Part shown: positions 1 to 5,646 of the stretch, in pieces | Numbering within the stretch: the stretch's first letter is position 1 | Layout of the letters: each line of letters begins with the position of its first letter | Origin: an uncultured Rhodocyclaceae bacterium | GTDB taxonomy: Bacteria; Pseudomonadota; Gammaproteobacteria; Burkholderiales; Rhodocyclaceae | NCBI GenBank assembly: GCA_900549295.1 | Contig: URNG01000148.1 | Span: forward strand, 1-5,646 | Length of the DNA stretch: 5,646 bases | Reading direction: 5' to 3' | Position numbers and translations under genes: made by a program | The notes under the pieces: model-generated | The model's input: the letters and a program-made list of their open reading frames with translations, nothing else | Database searches by the model: none | Told to the model about the DNA's origin: nothing

Positions 1-504
1 GTGGCAGTAGCCGCCTGTAACCAGCAGCGTGGTGGGGGCGCTGTATTCCACTTCGCCCACTTTCACACCGGTGCATTTTCCATCCTTCACCACCAGCTCG
101 GTTACCGTGCTGTTGAGCATAAGCTGAACACTGCCTTCTTCAATGGCCTTGTTCAGACGATCGGTAAGGGGATTGAGGTAATTGAGCGCGCCGCCCAGAC
201 CGGAGTTGTCACCGGCGAGCGTTACACGCATGGTGTCAAAGGCGGCGTAAGCGCCGGCAACCAGCGTGCGGCTGCCAAAATCCACGCCGATGTCCTCATC
301 CAGCCAGTCGATGGCGGCACCGGACTTTTCGCAGTGCGCTTTGGAGAGCTCCGGGTTAAGCTCGCTTTCGCCGCCGCCCAGGCGCACGACGTCCGCATAG
401 AACGCTTCAGGAGAATCCTCAATGCCGTTTTCTTCCTGAATTTTAAAGTTGGAGCCGGAAATCGTGCCGCCGGCGTAGTGGATGCAGCCGCCGATGCGGG
501 CGCT
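1..504 (-). CDS. FAD-dependent dehydrogenase (fumarate reductase / flavocytochrome c family), fragment lacking both ends
   Basis: The minus strand is open from about 504 to base 1 in a single frame with no interruption (about 168 codons). It encodes an internal part of an FAD-binding-2 family oxidoreductase. Near the start are SARIGGC and HYAGGTISGSN, matching the region after the first FAD-binding strand where family members read 'EK...GG.....GG'. Next comes EDSPEAFYADVVRLGGGESE and a helical stretch with AAIDWLDEDIGVDF, typical of the substrate-capping domain. The end has VTELVVKDGKCTGVKVG and LLVTGGY, typical of the return to the FAD domain ('GV ... vLATGGY'). The N-terminal GxGxxG motif and a start codon are absent: upstream the frame enters pilin DNA and meets TGA codons in the IEL coding region. 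The 3' end lies beyond the left edge. Family members reduce or oxidise small organic acids or steroids; no substrate can be assigned. GC is about 59% by hand count, lower than the pilus genes. Neither neighbour nor operon suggests a shared function. Confidence 0.8.
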
Positions 505-622
505 GCCCGGCCGCCAACGGCAGGAGGCCGCCGGCCAGAAGGGCAAAAACCACCAGTACGATGCTCAGTTCGATCAGGGAAAACCCCCGGCCACGCCGAA
601 TCTCAGAAAGCGATCTGGTCAT
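443..622 (-). CDS. Prepilin-type protein truncated after its N-terminal helix
   Basis: This is the start of a class-I type IV prepilin or pseudopilin. The ATG at 622 gives a 13-residue leader (MTRSLSEIRRGRG) followed by FSLIELSIVLVVFALLAGG. The prepilin peptidase site is Gly13/Phe14, with the conserved Glu at mature position 5. An AGGAGG ribosome-binding site lies six bases upstream, and the start overlaps the upstream gene by 20 bases. An in-frame ATG at 679 would add 19 residues but shadows the upstream gene and lacks this support. After about Ala38-Gly39 the sequence stops looking like a pilin: residues 39-59 are Arg-rich and come from DNA that encodes a flavoprotein in another frame. The ORF then stops at 443 with only 59 residues, far short of the usual 130-200. 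The globular head is missing, so as written it could not be a working filament subunit. The cause is the junction described separately. Confidence 0.8.
   Translation of the reverse strand: MTRSLSEIRRGRGFSLIELSIVLVVFALLAGGLLPLAAGQRPHRRLHPLRRRHDFRLQL
484..530. other. Junction between pilin operon and flavoprotein DNA
   Basis: Pilin-like sequence reading leftward is convincing to about base 509 (LLPLAA), and flavoprotein-like sequence is convincing from about base 504 (SARIGGC). The two coding frames differ, so the break lies within roughly 500-515, with wider limits of 484-530. A direct repeat of ggccgcc (509-515 and 526-532) and a 5-base inverted repeat (ctgcc 503-507, ggcag 519-523) sit at this point. 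Both are short and unsurprising in such GC-rich sequence. No transposon end, tRNA or integrase signal is visible. A real deletion or rearrangement and an assembly chimera both fit. Confidence 0.6.
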
Positions 623-2204
623 TGCCGCCCTCCTGTTTGCGAAAATACGGCTGCGCTGACCCCGCCCCCTCTTCGGCATGACTGCCTTCCAGATAATCGG
701 CGAGCGTCAGCCCCGGGCGCCGTTGCCCCGCACGCGCCGCGCCCGCCGCGATCACCAGCCGCCGCACCGGGCCGTGGCCGGCCAGCAGCGGCCAATCGTC
801 ATCCGGTGTCGTGCCTGGCGCGAAGTGATAGAAGACGCTGTCGGCCCACTGGTTTTTCAGCCACCAGCCCTTCTCCTGCAACAGAAAATCACAGGCCGAC
901 GCGCCCCAAAGCATGGGCCAGCGGGCGGCGGCGCTGCTTTCCCCGGCTGGACTCAACGCCTGCAAAGTCGATTCCGATCCCGACGCCGGACATTTTTCCA
1001 GCAAGGCGCTGGCCGCCTGCTGCCGGGTTTGCGCGGCGAGCAACTGCGTCTGCCAGTCCGCGCACAGACTGGTGATCTCCGCCAGCGTTTCCGGCGCTGG
1101 TGCGCCGCTGGCAAACACCGCAGCCAGTTGCAACAGGCTCTGGCGCATCTCCGGGCTGGCAAGCCCGGTATTTTCGATTTCCGCCAGCGCGGCCTCAAGG
1201 GCTGCTTTGGCCGCTGCATTGACCACTACTCCCGCCGTTTTGCCAGCGCCTTCCGCGCTCGTCTGACAGGTTTCGGCGCGCTGCACACTGCGTTCGAGCG
1301 CCTCTTTCGTGCCCGTCAGCAGATTCCTGGCTCGCGTGCAGGCCGCCTGCCGCGCGTCAGCCGTGCCCGCCTGTTGCAACACGGTGGCGGTTTTCTGCGC
1401 CAGCTGCGTCAGGCTGGCAATGGCAAAAGTGCGCGGCACGCGGCCCAGACGGCAATCCGTTTCGGCGTGGTATTCGCTGGAAGCGAGCGGCGCAGCCCAG
1501 GGAATTTCGCCCTCGCTGTAGCGCGCGTGTTCATCCAGACAGCGCAGCACGCTGCGGATGACGCGCCGCTCGACCGCAGCCATGACTTCATCGCGCCGGA
1601 TCAGGTAAAGGCGGTCGTTGGCGTGCGCGGGCAGCGAAAAATGCAGCCCGTCGCCGTGTTCACTGAGGGCGAGTTCGGTGTAATCGGCAGGCTGCGTGCC
1701 GGGGCGCTTCTGCCCCGGCAAGGCCGGGCCGGGCGCGATCAGCACGGCAGCGATATTGGCTTCCGCAACAACGCCCAGATCACTGACAAGGCCGCTCGCA
1801 TGGTCGCTGTTGATGGGATAGTTCTTCTCGCTATCCTGCAGGCCCGGCGCGATCAGGTAGCGCCAGGGCGCATGCGAAAGATCGAGCGGCACCGGGATTT
1901 TCAAAGTGCGCCAAGGCAAACCGCCCAGCCGCTGCGGACAATTCTGGCCTGCCAGCAAAGGTGCCGTGCCATCGACGCTGGGGCAAGGCAGGCTGCCGGG
2001 GCGGGTGCCGTCATTCACCGCACGGGCGATCAGCGCTTCGCGCACCAAGGCAAACTGGCGCTGCTGCTGCGCCAGACGCACCAGCTCGCTGTCCGGAATC
2101 CGGAACGCGGCAAGCGCCAGGCCTGTTGCCGCCACTCCCATCAGCAACAGCGCAAGCACGACGTGCCCACCTTCGCGCCCCTGGTGTCCTTGGTGCCGCC
2201 TCAC
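603..2204 (-). CDS. Large PilX/GspK-like pseudopilin with a duplicated module
   Basis: A 533-residue exported protein that is probably a minor pilin or tip subunit. It starts at a GTG whose bases overlap the preceding stop (GTGA, 4 bases), and no better start lies upstream. A short basic leader ends at Gly13, followed by the hydrophobic segment HVVLALLLMGVAATGLALAA (14-33). This resembles PilX and GspK N-termini, but the mature position 5 is Ala rather than Glu. Next come the ALVREALIARAV helix (52-63), RPGSLPCPSVDG (68-79), NCP (88-90) and LPWRTL (96-101), a signature I associate with betaproteobacterial pseudopilin-like proteins. A module at 152-175 (IAPGPALPGQKRPG core) recurs at 481-504 (IAAGAARAGQRRPG core). 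Between them, about 262-410, is an Ala/Gln-rich, probably helical stretch. Nine cysteines lie outside the leader. The stop overlaps the following pilin start by 20 bases. The filament-system role is an inference from the N-terminus and neighbours. Confidence 0.8.
   Translation of the reverse strand: MRRHQGHQGREGGHVVLALLLMGVAATGLALAAFRIPDSELVRLAQQQRQFALVREALIARAVNDGTRPGSLPCPSVDGTAPLLAGQNCPQRLGGLPWRTLKIPVPLDLSHAPWRYLIAPGLQDSEKNYPINSDHASGLVSDLGVVAEANIAAVLIAPGPALPGQKRPGTQPADYTELALSEHGDGLHFSLPAHANDRLYLIRRDEVMAAVERRVIRSVLRCLDEHARYSEGEIPWAAPLASSEYHAETDCRLGRVPRTFAIASLTQLAQKTATVLQQAGTADARQAACTRARNLLTGTKEALERSVQRAETCQTSAEGAGKTAGVVVNAAAKAALEAALAEIENTGLASPEMRQSLLQLAAVFASGAPAPETLAEITSLCADWQTQLLAAQTRQQAASALLEKCPASGSESTLQALSPAGESSAAARWPMLWGASACDFLLQEKGWWLKNQWADSVFYHFAPGTTPDDDWPLLAGHGPVRRLVIAAGAARAGQRRPGLTLADYLEGSHAEEGAGSAQPYFRKQEGGNDQIAF
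629..634 (-). promoter_or_regulatory. Strong Shine-Dalgarno for the truncated pilin
   Basis: The minus strand reads AGGAGG here, six bases before the ATG at 622. It lies inside the last codons of the large pseudopilin gene and is the best ribosome-binding site in the window. It fixes the pilin start and suggests this pilin was meant to be translated more strongly than its upstream neighbours, whose starts have weaker G-rich sites. Confidence 0.75.
680..764 (-). repeat. Second copy of the duplicated pseudopilin module (C-terminal)
   Basis: Residues 481-504 of the large pseudopilin (bases 764-693), and a few following residues, repeat the module at residues 152-175 (bases 1751-1680). Aligned without gaps, 12 of 24 positions are identical, including the shared G-x4-GQ-x-RPG and ADY elements. 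The second copy continues as LEGSHA. The similarity is at protein level only; I see no long DNA repeat. Confidence 0.65.
1680..1751 (-). repeat. First copy of the duplicated pseudopilin module (N-terminal half)
   Basis: Residues 152-175 of the large pseudopilin, with core IAPGPALPGQKRPG and ending ADY. It pairs with the C-terminal copy at bases 693-764. The flanks also correspond loosely: YLIAPG (116-121) with YHFAPG (459-464) before the core, and NDRLYLI (196-202) with NDQIAF (528-533) after it, so the duplicated unit is probably 80-90 residues long. Confidence 0.65.
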
Positions 2205-3331
2205 CGCCCACCCCCGCGATGAATCTGCAGACTGTCCGCCGGCAAGAGCGGCTGTTGCGGGCTATCGCCCACGGATAGCGCCGGATCGGCCGGCAGCGCA
2301 ACACCGCCCTCGCGCCATTCATTCACGACGCGCCCCTGGCGGCTGATGCGCCCTTCCAGGCGCGGCAAGGGCTCAACGACGGGCAACAGCGCTTCTACCT
2401 CAGGCGCAGGCGCTGCTTCCGGAACGGGCAATCCGGGCGGCCTGGGCGGCAGCACCGGCTGGCCCCCAGGCCGCGCTGCCGTTTCCTGCTGCCAGCCGTA
2501 ACCCCAGCCCCAGCCTGCCGCCACACAGAGACTGCACGCGCCGACCAGCCCCAGCGCCAGCCATCGCCTGCGGCGGCGCGCCACGGCCAGTTGCGCCGGC
2601 AAGGCAAACTGCGCGCGCGGCCAGCGCCGTATGCCCGCAAAAAACGGGCGCAACCCGGCGGGCGTCGCAGGCAGGGGCGACACACCATCGGGCAGACGCA
2701 AGGCGTCGCGCCAACCCTGGCTGCCCAGCAGAATCGCCGGTAGCTGGCCCTGTTGCTCACGCGCCAGAAACTGGCGAATCTCGTGGCTGCCACCCGCCGT
2801 CGCCGCAATCAACTGGCTGGCCCGCAGACAGCCGCCGGCAATCAGACTGCAGCGCACATGCTGGCAATGTTCGCTGATGAGCAGGTGCGGGGCATCGTGA
2901 AAATCGAGCGGCAGCAACTGCGCCACGCCATACATGCCCAGGAGGCCAGCGCTGCTGTCGGCAAAGGCGGTCAGGACTTGCCGCAGCTCAGGCGTTTCGC
3001 TCAGGGCAAGCCAGGTGACCTCCGCCGTAGCGGCCTGCTTCGCTTTCGGCGCCATGCTGCGCCAGGGCGCATCCGGAAAAAGACGGCGCAGACGGCTGGC
3101 AAAAAACTGCGCTGGCATCCCACGCGGCTGGGCCGGCAGGGTTTCGCACACGATCTGCTCGCGGCTCTGATTGATGACCAGCCGGTAATTGCGGCGCCTG
3201 CCGGCGCGCAGAAAAGCCGCCGGATCGGCGACAGGTTGCAAACCCGCAGCCTCACCCCGCCAGACGTACAGCGTCTTTTCCTCCAGATAAAGACTGCCCG
3301 CAGGCCAGAGGGAAGGGAAGAAAACCCGCAT
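2201..3331 (-). CDS. GspL/PilM-like bitopic inner-membrane assembly protein (putative)
   Basis: A 376-residue protein that I place by topology and context, not by a decisive motif. Residues 1-250 look cytoplasmic, with strand-rich stretches such as LYVWRGEAAGLQPV (21-34) and YRLVINQSREQIVCETLP (49-66). A run of five arginines (252-256) precedes one membrane span (about 257-279), predicting the N-terminus inside. About 97 periplasmic residues follow: a Pro-rich linker (about 287-323) and a small C-terminal part beginning LEGRISRQGRVVNEW (325-339). GspL, and PilM plus PilN together, have this layout and bind the assembly ATPase, which fits its place after gspE and gspF. The C-terminal part faintly recalls small periplasmic proteins such as MshK or PilP, at low confidence. 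The frame is open upstream to 3664, but the ATG at 3331 overlaps the gspF stop (TGATG) and has AAGGCG five bases ahead, so I prefer it. I see no signal peptide. Confidence 0.7.
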   Translation of the reverse strand: MRVFFPSLWPAGSLYLEEKTLYVWRGEAAGLQPVADPAAFLRAGRRRNYRLVINQSREQIVCETLPAQPRGMPAQFFASRLRRLFPDAPWRSMAPKAKQAATAEVTWLALSETPELRQVLTAFADSSAGLLGMYGVAQLLPLDFHDAPHLLISEHCQHVRCSLIAGGCLRASQLIAATAGGSHEIRQFLAREQQGQLPAILLGSQGWRDALRLPDGVSPLPATPAGLRPFFAGIRRWPRAQFALPAQLAVARRRRRWLALGLVGACSLCVAAGWGWGYGWQQETAARPGGQPVLPPRPPGLPVPEAAPAPEVEALLPVVEPLPRLEGRISRQGRVVNEWREGGVALPADPALSVGDSPQQPLLPADSLQIHRGGGR

Positions 3332-4539
3332 CACAGCGCCTTGCCGATCAGGGCGTAAAGCGGCTGCAAGGTGGCGACCACCACCCAGCCGAGAAAAAGA
3401 CCGACAGCCAGGGTCAGCACCGGCTCGATGAGCGTATTGAGGCGGGCGATGGCGGCGCTGGCCAAGGCGTCGTAACGCGCGCTGAGGTAATACAGGCTGT
3501 GTTCGAGCTGCCCGGCTTTTTCTCCGCCACGCAGCAGTTGCAGGAAGAAGGCCGGGTACAGCCAGGGTGCCCCAGCTTGGGCAAACGCCTGGCTCAGGCT
3601 CTGCCCAGCTTGCACACACCCCTGAATTTCTTCCAGGCTCTGCGCCAGCGTGAGATTGCGGCAACTGGCCGCACAGGTTCCGAGCGCCTCGGCAAGCGGT
3701 ATACCTGCCGCGTACAACAAGCCGAGCAAATCAGCCAGTTGCGCCAACTGCAATTGCTGCTGCACTCGCCCCACCAGCGGCAGGCGCAACTGCCAACGCG
3801 CCATCTGCCCGTAAAACTGCGGGTACGCTCGCAGCGCCTGCGCCAGCACCGCAAACAGCACAGGCGGCAGGCACAGCAGATACGGCCATGCCTGTTGCAC
3901 TGCCGCAGAAAACGCGAACAGCAAACGGCTATACCAAGGCAGAGGCTGGCCGCTCGCGCCGAGAAAACTCTCGATCTGCGGCACCAGGAAAAGCAGCAGG
4001 AAAAGACAGGCCGCGCCCGCCACCGTCCCGGCAATGCAGGGGTAAAGGAGCGCCTTTCGGGTTTGCCGACGCCAATTGTCGCTGCGCTGCAGCGTATCGG
4101 CCAGACGCTGCAGCAAGGCAGGCAAAGTACCGCTCAACTCGCCGGCGGCGATCAATTCGGCCACATAGGCGTTTCTCGCCGCCAGTTGCGGACGCAAGGC
4201 TTGCGACAGGCTCAAGCCCCCCTGCAGCGCCGCTTGCAGGTTTTGCCCGAGCGTGCGCAAGGCGGGCGTCTCGGCATGTTCGGCGAGATCCTGCAACGCC
4301 TCGCCCAGATGCAGACCGCCCACCAGATAGTGGGCCAGATGCTGGCAGAAACCGATCCACTCGTGCGCCGTCAGCGTCTGCGCGCCTCGTTGCAAAAACC
4401 CTCGCCAGCAGCGACGCAATTGCAGGAGATCGAGTCCGCGCGCTTCCAGTTGCGCGCACGAGGCCGCGCGGCAGGAAGCCTCGTGCGCGCCCTGAACGAG
4501 CCTGCCCTGGGCATCGAGCGCGGTGTACTCAAAGCGCAT
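3331..4539 (-). CDS. gspF: GspF/PilC-family inner-membrane platform protein
   Basis: A polytopic inner-membrane protein that forms the assembly platform engaged by the ATPase encoded just upstream. The 402-residue length fits the family. It opens with the typical N-terminus MRFEYTALDAQGRLVQG. Two T2SSF domains follow. The first, about 64-187, starts with FCQHLAHYLVGGLHLGEAL and carries AAGELSGTL near 131-139. The second, about 264-390, starts with QLADLLGLLYAAGIPLAEAL and carries GGEKAGQLE at 338-346. Hydrophobic segments lie near 168-188, 218-235 and 370-390. The reading frame is open further upstream (to about 5001), but that extension only shadows the ATPase gene. The ATG at 4539 gives the canonical N-terminus and overlaps the ATPase stop by 11 bases. 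Its upstream region has only a weak G-rich Shine-Dalgarno, which suits translational coupling. It ends with TGATG, sharing one base with the next start. pilC or mshG are possible names if the system is a pilus. Confidence 0.95.
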   Translation of the reverse strand: MRFEYTALDAQGRLVQGAHEASCRAASCAQLEARGLDLLQLRRCWRGFLQRGAQTLTAHEWIGFCQHLAHYLVGGLHLGEALQDLAEHAETPALRTLGQNLQAALQGGLSLSQALRPQLAARNAYVAELIAAGELSGTLPALLQRLADTLQRSDNWRRQTRKALLYPCIAGTVAGAACLFLLLFLVPQIESFLGASGQPLPWYSRLLFAFSAAVQQAWPYLLCLPPVLFAVLAQALRAYPQFYGQMARWQLRLPLVGRVQQQLQLAQLADLLGLLYAAGIPLAEALGTCAASCRNLTLAQSLEEIQGCVQAGQSLSQAFAQAGAPWLYPAFFLQLLRGGEKAGQLEHSLYYLSARYDALASAAIARLNTLIEPVLTLAVGLFLGWVVVATLQPLYALIGKAL

Positions 4540-5646
4540 TGCCGCGCCCCGCAAGCCCGGGTTCGCCCAGATCGACGACACGCGCCATTTCGCCGTAGGT
4601 GGTGCCACCCCGCTCGATTTCTCCCCTTGCGGCCTCTGCCAGCGGCACGAAACCCTGCGTCCGGGCAACTGCCAGCAGCTCGGAAAAACCCGCCGCGCCC
4701 GCCAGAAGCTGATCGAGCGCCGGCGTGATGCGCAGGATTTCCAGCAAAGCCCGCCGCCCCCGGTACCCGGTATGCCGGCACAGCGCGCAGCCGGCCAGCC
4801 CCTTTTCTGCCTGACAGGCGCAAGGCATGCGGAACAGGCGCTGGGCGATGATGCCGACCAGGTTCCCATGCAACTGACGCAGATCGACGCCCAGTTCGTG
4901 CAGCCGCGAAAACGCGGAAAACGCGCTGCCGGCATGCAAGGTGGCGAACACCAGATGCCCGGTGAGCGCGGCGCGCAGGGCCATGCGCGCCGTTTCGCCA
5001 TCGCGGATCTCGCCGATCAGGATTACGTCCGGGTCTTGCCGCAGCAGGGCGCGCACGCCGTCGGCAAAACTGGCCTTGGCGTTGTCGGTGAGCGACACCT
5101 GGCGCAACAGGGGCAGTTGATACTCCACCGGGTCTTCCAGCGTCATCACGTGGATGCCCTCGTGGCTGATCTCCTTGATCAGGGCGTACAGGGTCGAGGT
5201 CTTGCCGCTGCCGGTCGGGCCGCTGACCAGAATCAGACCGCTGGGGCGGGCGAGCATCTGGCGCAACTGCGCGAGTTGTTGCGGCGGTAATTGCAGCGCC
5301 GCCAGCGGCAGGATGCCGCGTTGCCGGTCGAGGATGCGCAGCACGAAATTTTCGCCATGCAAGGTCGGCTGGCAGGCCACCCGGAAATCCACCTGCCGCC
5401 CCTGGATGTCCTGACTGAAGTGCCCATCCTGCGCCAAGCGGTTTTCGGCGATGTTCATCCCCGCCAGTATCTTCAGACGCCCGGCCAGCGCCGGCCACAG
5501 CGTGAGATGCAGAAGGCGCACCGTGGTCAGCAGGCCGTCGATGCGGTAACGGATGCGCAGGCAGGCGCGCTCCGGCGCAAAATGCAGATCCGACGCGCCC
5601 TGGCGCACGGCGTCGGCGAGCAGCGCCGCGACGAGCCGCACGGCGG
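4529..5646 (-). CDS. gspE: GspE/PilB-family assembly ATPase, 5' end beyond the window
   Basis: This is the hexameric cytoplasmic ATPase that powers assembly of type II secretion pseudopili or type IV pili by acting on the GspF/PilC platform. About 371 residues are visible. Numbering from the GTG codon at 5641, the N2-like domain begins at once (QGASDLHF, residues 14-21). Walker A is GPTGSGKT (141-148), the Asp box is TLEDPVEY (167-174), Walker B is DVILIGEIRD (205-214), and the His box is TGHLVFATLH (227-236). A C-terminal cysteine motif lies at 274-288. The frame is open to the right edge through an Ala codon before that GTG, and family members usually have more N-terminal sequence, so I treat the gene as cut by the window rather than starting at the GTG. 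It ends 11 bases inside the next gene. The cysteine motif is CxC-x8-CxxC instead of the usual paired CxxC. The family is certain. Whether it serves a T2SS, a type IV pilus (pilB) or an MSHA-like system (mshE) cannot be decided here. Confidence 0.95.
   Translation of the reverse strand, partial: AVRLVAALLADAVRQGASDLHFAPERACLRIRYRIDGLLTTVRLLHLTLWPALAGRLKILAGMNIAENRLAQDGHFSQDIQGRQVDFRVACQPTLHGENFVLRILDRQRGILPLAALQLPPQQLAQLRQMLARPSGLILVSGPTGSGKTSTLYALIKEISHEGIHVMTLEDPVEYQLPLLRQVSLTDNAKASFADGVRALLRQDPDVILIGEIRDGETARMALRAALTGHLVFATLHAGSAFSAFSRLHELGVDLRQLHGNLVGIIAQRLFRMPCACQAEKGLAGCALCRHTGYRGRRALLEILRITPALDQLLAGAAGFSELLAVARTQGFVPLAEAARGEIERGGTTYGEMARVVDLGEPGLAGRGNAL

Noticed and set aside
503..532. 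Short inverted and direct repeats at the junction as a recombination site or terminator
   Set aside because: The inverted repeat is only 5 bases with an 11-base loop and no T-run, and the direct repeat is 7 bases in very GC-rich sequence. Both are likely by chance.
443..622. A genuine pilin-flavoprotein fusion protein
   Set aside because: The two frames do not match across the join. The pilin frame gives a stop at 443 and the flavoprotein frame has TGA codons just upstream, so no fused product is encoded.
1..681. Plus-strand open frame covering the left end
   Set aside because: It crosses the junction and lies opposite both the flavoprotein and pilin frames, which match known families. Its own translation matches nothing I recognise.
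678..2222. Long plus-strand open frame of 514 codons
   Set aside because: It lies entirely antisense to the large pseudopilin gene, is rich in Arg, Gln and Ala with no recognisable domain, and is the expected by-product of high GC. The minus-strand protein has a coherent signal segment and conserved modules.
2201..3664. Longer version of the bitopic protein starting at 3664
   Set aside because: The added part shadows the conserved C-terminal half of GspF. The ATG at 3331 overlaps the gspF stop and has a plausible ribosome-binding site.
3499..4728. Long plus-strand open frame of 409 codons
   Set aside because: It is antisense to gspF and the end of gspE, whose minus-strand products are unmistakable. 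Its translation is Gln/Arg-rich low-complexity sequence without a fold signature.
3331..5001. Longer version of the GspF gene starting at 5001
   Set aside because: The extra N-terminal residues are the ATPase gene read in another frame. The ATG at 4539 gives the canonical GspF/PilC N-terminus and the usual length.

Overview
The window reads as a piece of a high-GC Gram-negative genome, probably a betaproteobacterium. That placement is an inference from protein style: GspE/GspF-type assembly proteins next to a large pseudopilin-like protein carrying a 'RPGSLPCP ... LPWRTL' module, which I associate with betaproteobacterial type IV pilus-like loci. Every gene I can support lies on the minus strand, so transcription runs from the right edge to the left. 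No rRNA, tRNA, CRISPR array, insertion sequence or terminator is visible, and no stretch over 300 bases lacks a gene.

Bases 5646 to about 510 hold part of one compact operon for a type IV pilus / type II secretion-like filament machine. In transcription order it contains: the C-terminal part of a GspE/PilB-family assembly ATPase (enters from the right edge, ends at 4529); a complete GspF/PilC-family inner-membrane platform protein (4539-3331); a GspL/PilM-like bitopic inner-membrane protein (3331-2201); a 533-residue exported pseudopilin-like protein with an internally duplicated module (2204-603); and the start of a canonical prepilin (from 622). Each gene overlaps the next, by 11, 1, 4 and 20 bases, so the genes are probably co-transcribed and translationally coupled. 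The expected working model is that the ATPase powers the GspF platform, the bitopic protein links the cytoplasmic and periplasmic parts, and the two prepilin-like proteins are the filament or tip subunits.

The left ~500 bases are a different kind of DNA. Bases 504-1 encode, on the minus strand, an uninterrupted internal piece of an FAD-dependent dehydrogenase of the fumarate reductase / flavocytochrome c family. It lacks the N-terminal nucleotide-binding motif and any start codon, and it runs off the left edge. The pilin is cut just after its N-terminal helix at the same place, around 484-530, and its frame continues as out-of-frame flavoprotein sequence to a stop at 443. Both genes are broken at one point, which means either a real deletion or rearrangement or an assembly chimera. 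This is the strangest thing in the window and should be resolved before it is interpreted biologically.

I see no convincing new defence, mobile or regulatory system here. The items most worth following up are the pilin/flavoprotein junction, the duplicated-module pseudopilin, and the unusual cysteine spacing in the ATPase.
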